64,000 bases of DNA from Cynocephalus volans (taxonomy: Eukaryota; Chordata; Mammalia; Dermoptera; Cynocephalidae), in NCBI RefSeq assembly GCF_027409185.1, contig NC_084472.1, positions 91,094,427-91,158,426 on the forward strand, in the 5' to 3' direction. A model generated the notes under the pieces. It saw only the letters and a program-made list of their open reading frames with translations, searched no databases and was not told the DNA's origin. The first letter of the stretch is position 1. The number at the start of each line of letters is the position of its first letter. Below are positions 10,140 through 20,909 of the stretch, piece by piece. A program made the translations under genes and the position numbers.

Positions 10140-11590
10140 CAGAGCTAACTCAATTGACATATTTTAAACACTGGACCAAACAACTGCATATATACATATA
10201 TACGTTCTTTACACATAAATATGGAACATTTACAAAAATTGACAAGGTTATAAAACAATTCTCAAAAAATTTTAAAGGGTTGAAATTACACAGAGTATGT
10301 TGTCCAGTCACAGTGCTATTAAGCTAACAAATAACAAAAATACAACTGGAAAATTCCCCCAGTGTTTGAAAATTAAGTATACTCTTTTTAATAAACATGG
10401 GTCAAAGAAGAGATCACAATGGAAATTAGAAAATATATTGAGCTGATTGATAAGAATATGGCACAGCAAAATTTTAGGATATAGCTAAATTAGTCCTGAG
10501 ATCACATGCACAGACTTATATGTATACATTAGAATAGGGAAAAGTTAAAATTTAATAAGAATCCAGCTCAGGAAAGTAGAAAGAGAACAGCAAATTAAAT
10601 GCAAAGAAACTAGAAGGCGGGGGGGGGGAGGGGAACAGAGAAAATAGCAGAAATGAAGTAAAAAACAAACATACTTGAGGGCACTTCAAAAACTTCATGG
10701 AAAGATTTATATCATCTTTTAATCCTATTTTTCCACAAACTCTCTGATGTGCCCTTATATTAGAGAAGGTCAACAGAGGCACACTCTACAGCCCATTTTG
10801 TAAGGTCAGTATAGTCTTGATACCAAAACCTGGCATGAACATTATTTTTAAAAAAAGGCACAAGCCTTTTTTTCCCTCATAAACATACATGCAAATAATC
10901 ATAAACAAAATATGACCAAACTTAACTCAGAAGTATATCTAAAAAAAAGGGATGAGATAGTGACATAGTGACACTGTGACAAAGATGGGGTAGTTCCAGG
11001 AATGAAAAGTTAGTTTAACATGGAAAAATCAATAGATTCACTACTTCTGGGTCTATACCCAAAAGAAGTGAAAGCAGGGTCTTGAAGAGATTTGCACACC
11101 TGTGTTCATGGCACCATTATTCAAAATAGCCCAAAAGTAGAAGCAGTCCATGTGTCCATCAACAGAAGAACAGATAAACAAAATGTGGTACATACGTACA
11201 GTGGAATATTATACAGCCTTGAAAAGTAAGGAAATTCTGACACACGCTCCAACATGGGTAAGTCTTGAAGACATTATGTCAAGTGAAATAAACCAGCCAC
11301 AAAAGGATAAATACTTCCTGATTCCATTTACATAAGGTACTTGGAGCAGTCAATCTCATAGAGACAGAAAGAGGAATAGAGGTTACCAAGAACTGGGGGG
11401 TAGGGGGAAATGGAGAGTTAGTGTTTAATGAGTACAGACTTGCAGCTGGGGAAGACGGGAAAGTTCTGGAGAGTGATGGTGGTGATGGTTGCTTAACAAT
11501 GTAAATGTACTTAATGCCACAAAACCATTTAAAAATGGTTAAAATGGTACATATTATGTTATGCATATGTCACCACAATAAAAAATTAAA
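10140..11590 (+). mobile_element. Old L1 (L1M type) ORF2 and 3' end remnants
   Basis: ORF2-like phrases such as TTGATACCAAAACCTGGCA and AGTTTAACATGGAAAAATCAA are followed at 11040-11590 by the late ORF2 and 3' end: GGGTCTATACCCAAAAGAAG, CCAAAAGTAGAAGCAGTCCA, GTGGAATATTATACAGCC, then the 3'UTR with CATATGTCACCACAATAAAA. Frames are broken throughout. Confidence 0.8.
10679..10754. mobile_element. 76-bp inverted-repeat MITE-like element, copy B
   Basis: GGGCACTTCAAAAACTTCAT to ACTCTCTGATGTGCCC, exactly 76 nt like copy A, in the opposite orientation, lying inside old L1 sequence. Confidence 0.75.
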
Positions 11591-11599
11591 TTTAAATAA

Positions 11600-12060
11600 T
11601 TTTAAAAACCAACGCATGCAGAAAAATATTTGATAAAATTCCATTCATAATAAAAACTCTTAGCAAACTCAAAATAAAAGGGGATTTTCCTCATCCGTTA
11701 AAGGATATTTAAAACAAACCAAGCCAAATGTCTTCAAGAAACTTAATACTTAATAGTGAAATATTGAAAATGTTCCCAAGGGATTAAGAAGAAGACAAGA
11801 ATACCCACCATTACATTCATTAAACATTGTACTGGAGATCCTAGTCAGTGCAATAAGGAAAGAAAAAGAAATAGAAGGTAAAGATTTAAAAAATAAATAA
11901 ACTAATTTTTCATAGATGATATGATTGTATACCTAAAAGAAAATCCAAAATAACCAACATGTAAATTATCTGAGTAAATTAAATTAGCAAGAAGTCTAGA
12001 TACAAAGTCAAAATATAAAAATAAGCACTTGGCAATTCACACACACAAAACAAATTAACT
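11600..12060 (+). mobile_element. Old L1 ORF2 (reverse-transcriptase region) fragment
   Basis: GAAAAATATTTGATAAAATT, GGAGATCCTAGTCAGTGCAA, TAGATGATATGATTGTATAC and AATTAGCAAGAAGTCTAGAT are classic ORF2 positions. It comes after a 3' end, so it belongs to a second insertion. Confidence 0.8.
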
Positions 12061-12507
12061 GGCTCTTACTGCCACTAGAAGCTGTATTTGCATTTTGAAA
12101 ATCAATCTGCTTTGTGAAATTAAATGATCCAATTAGTATGGGATATATGAATCTACTAAGAAAATTAGCAAATATATTAAATATATAAAACATATTTAAT
12201 TTATCAAATAACTAAAATTTTTCTTAAAAGTAATATTTTAGTGTCAAATGATAGCTTTCCACCAAAAGGTGGGATTTGCATGGTCACTGGGAATATTTTG
12301 AAGTGAGAATAGACTCTCATTACTAGGCGGATTGCTATACAGTTTGGTTGGGAGCAACACAAAACTTGAGGAGAGGAGACAAATCCCAAGTCATTCTTCG
12401 GCTAGTTGCTGATTACGGAGAAAATCATGCTATATGAAGAGGCTGTATGTGGAGAACTTAGCAGGCATATATTTTGAGGAGAGTCTATAGCGGGGGTGAT
12501 CAGCCCT
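12061..12507 (+). other. F11: F11 intron 2 unique stretch
   Basis: No repeat or exon recognised. Short open frames on both strands only. Confidence 0.5.
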
Positions 12508-13236
12508 CTTTTCTCCCATGGATCCCTTTGGTTGATTAGTGAACATTATTGGCCTCTTTTCTAAGAATAGCTTTTCTAAATGCATGAAGTAAAAAAATAT
12601 TAAAAAATGGGCAAAAGAGCTAAATAGGCATTTCTCTAAGGAAGATATCCAAATGGCCAACAGACATATGAAAAAATGCTCAACATCACTCAGCATCCGG
12701 GAAATGCAAATCAAAACCACATTGAGATACCATCTAACTCCAGTTAGGATGGCTAAAATCCAAAAGACTGTGAACGATAAATGCTGGCGAGGCTGCGGAG
12801 AAAAAGGAACTCTCATACATTGTTGGTGGGACTGCAAAATGGTGCAGCCTCTATGGAAAATGGTATGGAGGTTCCTCAAACAATTGCAGATAGATCTACC
12901 ATACGACCCAGCTATCCCACTGTTGGGAATATACCCAGAGGAATGGAAATCATCAAGTCGAAGGTATACCTGTTTCCCAATGTTTATCGCAGCACTCTTT
13001 ACAATAGCCAAGAGTTGGAACCAGCCCAAATGTCCATCATCAGATGAGTGGATACGGAAAATGTGGTACATCTACACAATGGAATACTACTCAGCTATAA
13101 AAACGAATGAAATACTGCCATTTGCAACAACATGGATGGACCTTGAGAGAATTATATTAAGTGAAACAAGCCAGGCACAGAAAGAGAAATACCACATGTT
13201 TTCACTTATTAGTGGGAGCTAAAAATTAATATATAA

Positions 13237-13286
<50 letters not shown>

Positions 13287-13830
13287 CGGGGGGGGGGGGG
13301 AGAAGATATAACAACCACAATTATTTGAAGTTGATACGACAAGCAAACAGAAAGGACATTGTTGGGGGGGAGGGGGGGAGGGAGAAGGGAGGGAGGTTTT
13401 GGTGATGGGGAGCAATAATTAGCCACAATGTATATCAACAAAATAAAATTAAAAAAGAAATATATATATATATAAGATTACCAAATAAATAAATTCTTTT
13501 TAACATTTACTTGCACATTTTTTGTGGGATACAGATGTGGTTCTTATTAAGACATTATGTGACAAGATTTCGTGGTAGGTCTAAAGCTGCACTGTAGTAA
13601 TTCCCACCAAACTAGTAGTAAGTGATAATGGTACTTTGACATATCTGCAAGTGTGGTAATCGGTGATTACTATTATGACAAAGTCACAGACACTATGAAT
13701 ACTGATGTGGTTTGTCGCGTTCATTAATAATAGAAAGATATGCAACATTTCAGTTGGTGGTTAGTGAAAATACAGATGTAATTTATCCTATTCTAATTCA
13801 TGGACTACCTAAATCTTGTAAGCCTCTTGT
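12508..13830 (+). repeat. Old mammalian interspersed repeat, copy 2, split by an L1
   Basis: The left part, 12508-12594 (CATGGATCCCTTTGGTTG, TTTTCTAAATGCATGAAGT), and the right part, 13466-13830 (TACTATTATGACAAAGTCAC, ATTTCAGTTGGTGGTTAGTG, AATTCATGGACTACCTAAAT), belong to the same family as 600-1035. The L1 3' end at 12600 sits between them. Confidence 0.6.
12600..13460 (+). mobile_element. Young 5'-truncated L1, copy 1 (ORF2 C-terminus and 3'UTR)
   Basis: An open frame at 12653-13222 encodes 189 residues of the L1 ORF2 C-terminal segment: [60 protein letters not shown]. The 3'UTR has a (CA)n tract at 13239-13283, a G run at 13288-13301, a purine block with long G runs, and AATAAAATTAAAAAA at the end. 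It is nearly identical to the elements at 29671 and 45488. The reverse-transcriptase and endonuclease parts are missing, so it cannot move by itself. Not a host gene. Confidence 0.95.
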
Positions 13831-14719
13831 GATAGTTTTGACTGCTTTGTATCTACCTTCTTTCCTACATATTTACTGGCATGATGTTTGTTACAACAAT
13901 ACATATTAGAATTATATTTTATCACACCTAAAGTATTTTTATTTTTGTTCTCTCTCTATTTTTTAATATTAAGAAGACCAAGCGGTATATAGCAGTACCT
14001 CTCAATGAGAAAATGCCAAGATTAAAAACCACAACTTTTGACTCAGTGACTAAGGAACAAATGATCTAAAAAAAAGCCATACACGATCTAGAATATTAAA
14101 TATCTCTTTCTAGAAACAAAAGAAATTTTAAATCTTATGAAACTTGGCTTTAAAAAAACACAACTTATTTGTGATTTCAGCTAAAGGGGATTCAGTAATT
14201 TTTCTGAGAGTCTAAAGTTCCTGTTGGTACATTAGCCCATCTTAAATGGTGAGGCAATGTAATGCGTTATCACTTCCAGGGCCACCGACACTACTGAAAA
14301 GTGATTGCTCTGGAGCCTTTGTTTCATACAAGCCCAGGGTTGGATAAAGAGAAGCAGTGGGGAAAAGGAGAAGCAGAAGGCCAATTTGAGACTCAGATGG
14401 GATCCTAAAGAGCATCTTTTGCTAGTAAAGTTCCGAGAAATAATTCTATTACCCACAAAGCACTCCAGGTCTCCAAGACAATCACTCACAAGCACAATTC
14501 CATTTAGGCAAATGTGCTAAGCTATTTCGTGATTTTCTTTTCCATCGGTGGCTGTTCATGCAAGAAACTAAAATGAAAGTGTTAATTGCCTTAATTTCCA
14601 AGTTCAGGCATGTTGCCTGATAAGTACACCTATGTGCTTTGCCTTTGTGAGATTATTGCTTAATTAGATATGTGCCTGCTAACATCAAAAAATAATACAT
14701 GCCATGTACTGCATCACAG
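13830..14719 (+). other. F11: F11 intron 2, 3' part, nothing recognised
   Basis: AT-rich, no repeat with a readable signature. Possible L2 or MIR debris is too degraded to call. Confidence 0.5.
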
Positions 14720-14882
14720 AATTTGTGACTAAGCTGCTCAAAGATGCCTACTTTCAAGGAGGAGATATTACTACTATTTTTACACCAAAAGCCAACTCCT
14801 GCCAAGTAGTCTGCACCTACCACCCAAGATGATTGCTCTTCACTTTTATGGCTGGATTATCATCTGGAGATCCTCGTGAATG
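14720..14882 (+). pseudogene. F11: F11 exon 3 relic: first half of apple 1, with TGA
   Basis: 163 nt between CATCACAG and GTAAAT. It reads [20 protein letters not shown], then [20 protein letters not shown] at 14830-14832, and LLFTFMAGLSSGDPREW. In the family the stop position is Cys (HPRCLLFTF). Two further conserved cysteines are changed (ECV to EFV, TCF to AYF), so the apple 1 disulfides could not form even without the stop. Confidence 0.93.
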
Positions 14883-15139
14883 GTAAATGTGTATGTTCCT
14901 ACACAGAGGAAATGGACTTTACAGGATGATTAATAAGTTGCATCCACCAAATTTTATAAAATTTGATGTTAACAACTAAAAAATAAATTGTCCTTCAATT
15001 GAAATATTAAATATTACAAAAAAAGATGTGCCTCACAGTATAGACTTTCCAGTCTCTCTTTATGCTTCTTAATCATTTTGGTTTTTGCTTTTCTATTGAT
15101 TAATGATAATTGATATGATTTAAACTGGAACTTCCCCCA

Positions 15140-15490
15140 ACTATTTTATTAGGAAAAAATTAAACATTTGTAAAGATGATACGAAACAATAGTACAATGA
15201 TCACCTGCCACCACCAAGACTCTGCCATTTTTTCTTAACCTACCTATACATGACTATATGTTTAACCGTTTTAAGTAACTTTAAAATATCATGATATTGC
15301 ACCCCTAAATAATTCAGCATGCGTTAACCTACACAAAAGAAATAAAAAATTTAATAAGAATTCCTTTATGTCATCTTGATTGTTTCCCAAATGTAATTTA
15401 TAGCTGTCAGCCTTAATTTTATCCAGATTCACAAATTGCATTTGCTGGTTTTGTCTCTATAGCTATATTTTAAAAATTTTAGAACATTCC
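15140..15490 (-). mobile_element. Old L1 (L1ME-like) 3'UTR fragment, antisense
   Basis: The order AACAATAGTACAATGATCAC, TATCATGATATTGCACCCCT, AATTCAGCATGCGTTAACCT, GATTGTTTCCCAAATGTA and AAATTGCATTTGCTGGTTTT follows the antisense 3'UTR of old L1M elements. Confidence 0.6.
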
Positions 15491-15619
15491 ACCCATCATT
15501 TTTGTTCCATGTTGAACTTGAAAATTCAGTAATAAAGCCTTTCTGCAGAATTCAGTTTTTAACATCTTTGTGGATTACTGCTGTGCTCATAGATATTTAC
15601 ATAGCACTCTGAAATTATA

Positions 15620-15690
15620 TTTATACAAAAAGCCCATGGAGAGATTTATATTATCTTTTCATTCTATTCTTCCAGGAACTTTTAAAATTT
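15620..15690. mobile_element. Inverted-repeat MITE-like element, copy C (degenerate)
   Basis: ACAAAAAGCCCATGGAGAGA, TTATCTTTTCATTCTATTCT and TCCAGGAACTTTTAAAA match copies A and B loosely. Confidence 0.5.
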
Positions 15691-16149
15691 TACTATTCTA
15701 GAATCTAGAACAGGTATTACCAAATGTTTCTTAATAAGGCAGAGATAAATATTTTTGGATTTTGGGGTCCAAAGACAAAATCGAGGATATTATATAAGTG
15801 CCATTATATAATATGTCACCATTTAAAATAAATATAACCATTTGAAAATATAAAAACCATTCTTAGCTCATGGGCTGTATTAAAACAGGCAGATTTGGGG
15901 CTACATTGAACCAGCAGGCCATAGTTCACCCAGTCTTGTTTGTTTCCTGCTGGGAAGGAGTATTACACATGGTCTCTTAAATGTAGGGATGCTGGAATGA
16001 CAAACTCACAATCCTGCTAAGAAAATATTTGTTTTGGCAAGAGATAAAGCAGTTTGTTTCCTTCTCTTTGGCTTTCTGTGTGCTGACTTTGAAGACCCGT
16101 TATTTTAAACATAAATTTCCACCCAGTGATGTTATTGTTTTTAAAATAG

Positions 16150-16256
16150 GTTTACTTGTGTCCTGAAAGACAGTGTTAGAGAAATGCTGCTAAGGGTGAA
16201 TATGGCAAGAGCAATTTCTGGGTATTCTTTCAAGCAATGCCCACACCAAATAAATG
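16150..16256 (+). pseudogene. F11: F11 exon 4 relic: second half of apple 1
   Basis: 107 nt between AAAATAG and GTAAGA. It reads [20 protein letters not shown], then [15 protein letters not shown], aligned without gaps to recalled human [35 protein letters not shown]. The frame is intact, with only missense differences. Confidence 0.93.
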
Positions 16257-16931
16257 GTAAGATGTCTTGGGAGAATTAATAAGTACTAGTTATTGTGCTG
16301 TATACAGAAAGTTGCACCAGATATGGTTTCATGGCTATAAAACAAAACAGTGCTATGTGGAAATAAACTCTTCCAGTGAAGTTCTTTTGGTGTAGAGCAA
16401 AAATTAATATATATACATACCTGCCCCCCATTAACATAACTATAGTTTATTAAAATTTCTTTACCTCCTAGAGTGACATATCTTACTACCTCAGTTTTCA
16501 CCATTCATTTATTTTCTTTTCCTTCCCAACATAAAATTTTACATGAAAGTCTTTATTAAACATCCTAATTCCAACCAAAGGGAGCAAATATAAAGGTTGA
16601 AGTGACACTTGTCTTAATAGTGAAATAGATACTTGAATACATTAATTAGTGAATTAATTAATCAGTGGAGTTATGATGAGAGAGGCTAGGCCAGAAAATC
16701 AAAATGCAAGGTTACAGCGCTAGAATTGTTGAAATGTAAGAAGGACATTGGTATTCTTTTACTGCTACCTATTCCTGAGAATAGCAATTAAGCAGATTAA
16801 AATAAAAACAAAGGACTTCTAAGGAAAAGTGGGAGAAAAAGTTAAAAGAGTAAGTGAGAAGAGACAGTTGCTAAGGTAGAAATACTTCTTATTTCTGGGA
16901 GGTAGCCATATCGTTCCACGTTTATTTTCAG
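16257..16931 (+). other. F11: F11 intron 4, nothing recognised
   Basis: AT-rich with normal GT and AG ends. A 72-codon minus-strand frame at 16286-16504 shows no family features. Confidence 0.6.
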
Positions 16932-17069
16932 CTTGCAACAAAGGTGTTTATATGGACCTAGACATGACAGGGACGAGCTATAATGGCTCTGTTAACAAGA
17001 ATGCTCAAATGACATCCACTGTCACTTTTTTACATATGCCACAAGAAGGTTTCCCATCGTAGAGCATCA
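16932..17069 (+). pseudogene. F11: F11 exon 5 relic: first half of apple 2, 22-nt deletion
   Basis: 138 nt between TTTTCAG and GTGTTG; the family length is 160. It begins CNKGVYMDLDMTGTSYNGSV, then NKNAQ. The family segment ECQERCTD is then missing. Homology resumes one frame later as DIHCHFFTYATRRFPIVEH. In the original frame a TAG appears at 17060-17062. The gap is near 17008 and removes two conserved cysteines. Confidence 0.93.
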
Positions 17070-18277
17070 GTGTTGAGCCCAAGCACATTAGAGTATCTTA
17101 ATGGAAAACACAATGGTGATTCACTAATTTTTTTTCATCAACTTGATGCCAAATCTTATTTTTAACCACTAAAAGTCATTTCTATGACAGTACTATAGTT
17201 TTCATTATGAAAAGTACATTTAAAGCCCGATTTGGATGCATGAATTCATGGTAAGGAATCTGCCTTTTAATGACACTGTTATAAAAAATTTATATATGCT
17301 TAACCCATACCTTAGCTAATTTCTAAAATGCTTCCTTTTTAAAGTGGCAATTTTGAAACAGCTATAATCGGCCTGATTGGCAGTACCCTTTCCAGCCTAA
17401 AAGGTGTTACAGCCTAACTCTATAGAATCAAAAATAAAAACTTACTCATCTATCTGTTTACATAACAGTTCCTTACCTGAGACAAAATAACAGAAGCCCA
17501 TGTGTAAAGTTGTATTCTGCTTTTTCCTGGATTTTGAAATATTTCAGGGATAAATCTATCATGTAAGAATATAAAAATGATCTGATCTCTAATAACTAAC
17601 CCTATGTTATCCTTTTTACAAATTTATTAAGAAAATATATTATAAATTTTTATATTTATAAATATTTGAGATGGTCTAGATTTGCATAATAAATTATACT
17701 TATCTGAAATCCAATGACAAAAGCAAAATAAGTTCAAATCACTAACATTTGGATCTTAATACTCTGCTCTCCACAGTCACAAAAAACAGATAAGTAAAAA
17801 GCAAATGAAGAATGAAAGATTTAGTTCAAAAGCAACAAAAATAAAAAACCACAACCCCCCAAATTAGTAATTGGTCTTCTATGGCTGGCTTTAACTCAGC
17901 TCAGATGACATCTCTGAGACTTAACACAATGTGAACAGCAAGCCAGAAAACTGGGAGTTCCTAGGCGTTATAAAAAAAGTTAGTGTTGAAACTGAGAAGG
18001 GCTTGAGAAGTCATCAATTCATACTCTCCTACTCTTCACGTCCTCGCCCCTCTGAAGCTGTCGTTTTACTGATGAAGAAATCAAGGTAAAATTCACAAGA
18101 CCACCAGGGGCTGGGACTCCAGTCCAGCTGTTCAGCCCTCAGAGGAGAGCTTTTCAGAGTAACTCCTTGGCTATAACACCCAAGTCATCTCCCTAAATGG
18201 GAATTTCTTACCATCTTATGTTTTTTCCTACTTGCAATTGGAAAAATAAAACACTTTTTCACTTTCTTTTCCTTTGG
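17070..18277 (+). other. F11: F11 intron 5
   Basis: A MIR-like stretch is possible at about 18000-18150 (TTTACTGATGAAGAAATCAAGG). Otherwise nothing is recognised. Confidence 0.55.
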
Positions 18278-18387
18278 TAACATTTGTCTGTTGAAGCACT
18301 CCCTAACAGAGACACTGGCCAGAATAATGAAGCTCAGTAAAGTGGTGTCTGAATTGTCATTGAAATCCTGTGCACTTTCTAATCTGG
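18278..18387 (+). pseudogene. F11: F11 exon 6 relic: second half of apple 2, acceptor lost
   Basis: The 110-nt homology block encodes [20 protein letters not shown], then [16 protein letters not shown], aligned without gaps to recalled human [36 protein letters not shown]. The frame is open and the donor GTAACT is present. The dinucleotide where the acceptor AG must lie (18276-18277) is GG, so normal splicing into this exon is not expected. Confidence 0.9.
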
Positions 18388-18739
18388 GTAACTATCGCTT
18401 TCTTAATGAGGTAGTTTAGCCATTAAATGTGTATGTTGCTGATAATATATATAATAGATCTAACTTAGGATATCAATTTATGTTTACAGATAAAATGGGG
18501 CCAATATCTTTTATCTTCTTCATGTGATAGATTTCATTATGCCCTATGTAGTTTAGACCTTATATTTAAATCTCAAGTTTAAAATTATCACTTCGCTTTT
18601 TCTAAATTAAAAAAAAAAAATTTAAAGATCTTGGGATAAACTTACATTTTTTAATATGGAATTTACAAATACAGCGACTGGAATTTTCATGGTTCTTCTG
18701 GTGAACTGATTTCCTGTCACGGTTTCTTCTGTCACACAG
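18388..18739 (+). other. F11: F11 intron 6, nothing recognised
   Basis: A short AT-rich intron ending in GTCACACAG. Confidence 0.7.
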
Positions 18740-18878
18740 CTTGTATTAGGGACATTTTCCTAATACAGTGCAGTGTTGTGGCCCCAGATGCTTTTGTCTG
18801 TCCCCGTGTTTGTACTTACCATCCCGATTGTTTGTTTTTCACCTTCTTCTCTCAAGAATGGCCAGAAAAACCTCAAAG
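18740..18878 (+). pseudogene. F11: F11 exon 7 relic: first half of apple 3, 21 nt short
   Basis: 139 nt between CACACAG and GTAAGG, against a family length of 160. It reads [20 protein letters not shown], then [26 protein letters not shown]. Recalled human has PNTVFADSNIDSVM between the ACIRDIF and APDAF anchors where this copy has LIQCSVV. The nucleotide trace TTTTCCTAATACAGTG suggests a 1-nt loss followed by a loss of about 20 nt, which together restore the frame. Confidence 0.92.
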
Positions 18879-20438
18879 GTAAGGAGTTACAATTAAGAGT
18901 AATTTGTTTTTGTTTTTGTGTTTGTTTTGGCAGCTGGCCAGTACAGGGATCTGAACCCTTGACCTTGGTGTTACTATCCCACACTCTAACCAACTCAGCT
19001 AACCAGCCAACCCAAGAGTAATTTGTTATCTTTTAAGAACAGCTGATCAAAATCTATCATTAAAAATTCTGAGTGAATAAAACTTTAATCTAAATGTCTG
19101 TATAGATAAAAGTTGCAAAGAACTCCTAGATCCTTTCTCTTTCTATTCCCCACCTACTGAACACAAATCCAGCATTACCCAGGACTCTCGTTTTTCTTTA
19201 GCTTAGGGAGGTCTCTGCCTTCAGCAAAGGGAGAGTTGATATAGAATATTTCCATCATTGCAGAAAGTTCCATTGGAAAGCTCTGCTCTAGACTGATTTT
19301 ATGCTACTTAGTAAAAGGCAGTCCCTTCTGGGAAGATACTGGCAGGGTCTGGAGTGAGTGATAGATTTTCCTTACCCCCTTATAAACCTGGAGCAACCCT
19401 GAATAGGAGATTTCTTCTACGTAGCATGAAAATTCTTGAGTCTTTGAGATAGTCTTGGGAGGGTTGAAAGGAAGGAAATAAAGAAGGAAGATACTAGGAA
19501 CGCTGACAATAGAGCAAGCTCTGAACATTTTTTACAGAGCCAGGTGGCTTAGTTTTGAAAATGTTTACAACTCATGAGTCACAGAATGTGACTCGTGATT
19601 CACGAAGGGTAGTTCCCAAACAGGACAAGTTTCGCTATTAAATGCCAACATGTGATGACTTTACCTTCCACGTGTCCTGTAAAAACTGTTGTTTTTTTGC
19701 ATAAAAAATGTTTTACCAATTTCTCCTCTTTACCTCTTTGCTGATGAGGGACAAATCTGTGATGTCATTCCTATTCATTCAATCAGAGCACTGTGCTTTA
19801 CAATGGCCCTGAGAACGGTCTGACTGCTCTTCTCTTTTCATAGACAAACACTTTACAATATAAAAAATCCAATACAAACAGGACTTCGTTTTACCTTTTG
19901 TGCTTTTCTCCAAGGGTACAAAACCCTGCCACTCAAAGATAAAGACAGATTTGGGTCACCACACCATCTTTTCTTCCACATGTGGGAAACACGAGTCTTT
20001 CTCTCTTTAGTCTGATTGTGTCTCCCTTAGTTTCTGCACATCACGGGATCACCTGAGCCACCATTTTCCCAGGATCTTCGACATGACGATTCTTGTCCTG
20101 CTGGTGCCTTTGTGCCTGAGAGAATGACAAGCCTCTCGGAACATTTTATTTGGAAAATAAACGTTATACCCTTCTAAATTTTACAGAAATTTACTTCAGT
20201 TAAAAGAAGTGCTATAGGATGGAATTATAATAAATGTATTTTTTGGAATGTTGAGAAATAACTTTAAAAGAATCAATTCTGTGATAGAGCATAAAGATAT
20301 AAAAGTGAATTTGTGTACCTGTCACCTTAGTCTAAATTGTGCCATGCTAATTAATGACCTCCAAACCGTGCCCCCCCAAAGGTGTTTTTCTTTTATATGT
20401 TTTATATGCTGTATTTATATTTCCCCTTTTTTTGTTAG
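18879..20438 (+). other. F11: F11 intron 7
   Basis: Contains a tRNA-derived SINE at 18909-19013 with a clear target-site duplication, just after the donor. The rest (19028-20438) is not recognised. Confidence 0.7.
18895..19027 (-). mobile_element. tRNA-Ile-like SINE (CYN-like) with target-site duplications
   Basis: On the minus strand the body has TAGCTGAGTTGG, a perfect pol III A-box match, then GTGTGGGATAGTAACACC, GGTTCAGATCC in the B-box position, and GGCCAGCTGCC before an A/C-rich tail. The 14-nt duplication AAGAGTAATTTGTT flanks it at 18895-18908 and 19014-19027, without a mismatch. The layout follows tRNA-Ile with an extra 3' part. It resembles colugo CYN SINEs as I remember them. Confidence 0.85.
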
Positions 20439-20548
20439 AAATCTTTGTCTCCTTAAGACCTCTGAAAGTAGATGACCAAGTACACACATTATAAAGAACA
20501 AAGCTCTTCCTGGTTTTGGTCTACAAAACTGCAGGCACAGCATCCCAG
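20439..20548 (+). pseudogene. F11: F11 exon 8 relic: second half of apple 3, with TGA
   Basis: Exactly 110 nt between TTTGTTAG and GTGAGC. It reads [11 protein letters not shown], TGA at 20473-20475, then PSTHIIKNKALPGFGLQNCR, HSIP. Recalled human is [36 protein letters not shown], so the stop replaces a Leu codon (TTG to TGA is one step). Confidence 0.95.
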
Positions 20549-20658
20549 GTGAGCGACTAAAGTACTTTCTTCTGATTGAGATCAACACGTCTTGAGGAGG
20601 TCGATGAATGCTAACTAAGGTTGTGTTTCTCACATCTGACGTGTAATTTACTACCTAG

Positions 20659-20818
20659 TGTTCTGTCATTCTTCATTGTACCATGACACTGATTTCTCAG
20701 GAGATGAACTGGATGTTGTTGATGTGCAAGGTCATGAAGCCTGCCTGGAAATCTGCACCAATGCCATCTGCTGCCAATTTTTCACCTATTCCCCATCTCA
20801 GGAATCGTGCCACGAAGG
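20659..20818 (+). pseudogene. F11: F11 exon 9 relic: first half of apple 4
   Basis: Exactly 160 nt between CTACCTAG and GTAGTA. It reads [20 protein letters not shown], then [34 protein letters not shown]. The frame is open. Apple 4 carries the factor XI dimer interface. An extra Cys (NAICCQ against recalled NAVRCQ) is odd and would disturb pairing. Intron 8 before it is only 110 nt. Confidence 0.95.
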
Positions 20819-20909
20819 GTAGTAAGACACACTGCAGGTTACGTAGATTCCCTTTTCCCTTCTCTTTGTGAGGTGCATTATGTTCATGCCATTTCGTTTC
20901 CAACTGTAG

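Larger units (their letters stand above)
9234..14719 (+). other. F11: F11 intron 2, packed with L1 and other repeats
   Basis: Contains the third 75-bp repeat copy, a (TATATC)n tract, old L1 ORF2 remnants (about 10140-12060), an inverted-repeat element, a young L1 3' end (12600-13460) lying inside an older repeat (12508-13830), and about 0.9 kb at 13830-14719 in which nothing is recognised. Confidence 0.75.
14883..16149 (+). other. F11: F11 intron 3
   Basis: Contains an antisense L1 3'UTR-like piece (15140-15490) and a degenerate inverted-repeat element (15620-15690). The rest is not recognised. Confidence 0.65.

Noticed and set aside
12653..13222. A 189-residue host protein gene (also 29683-30201 and 45501-45884)
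   Set aside because: The sequence is the C-terminal part of L1 ORF2 ([16 protein letters not shown]) followed by an L1 3'UTR, in three near-identical copies.
18909..19013. A tRNA-Ile gene
   Set aside because: Pol III boxes are present, but the anticodon stem is not preserved, the 3' part is SINE-like with an A/C-rich tail, and target duplications flank it.
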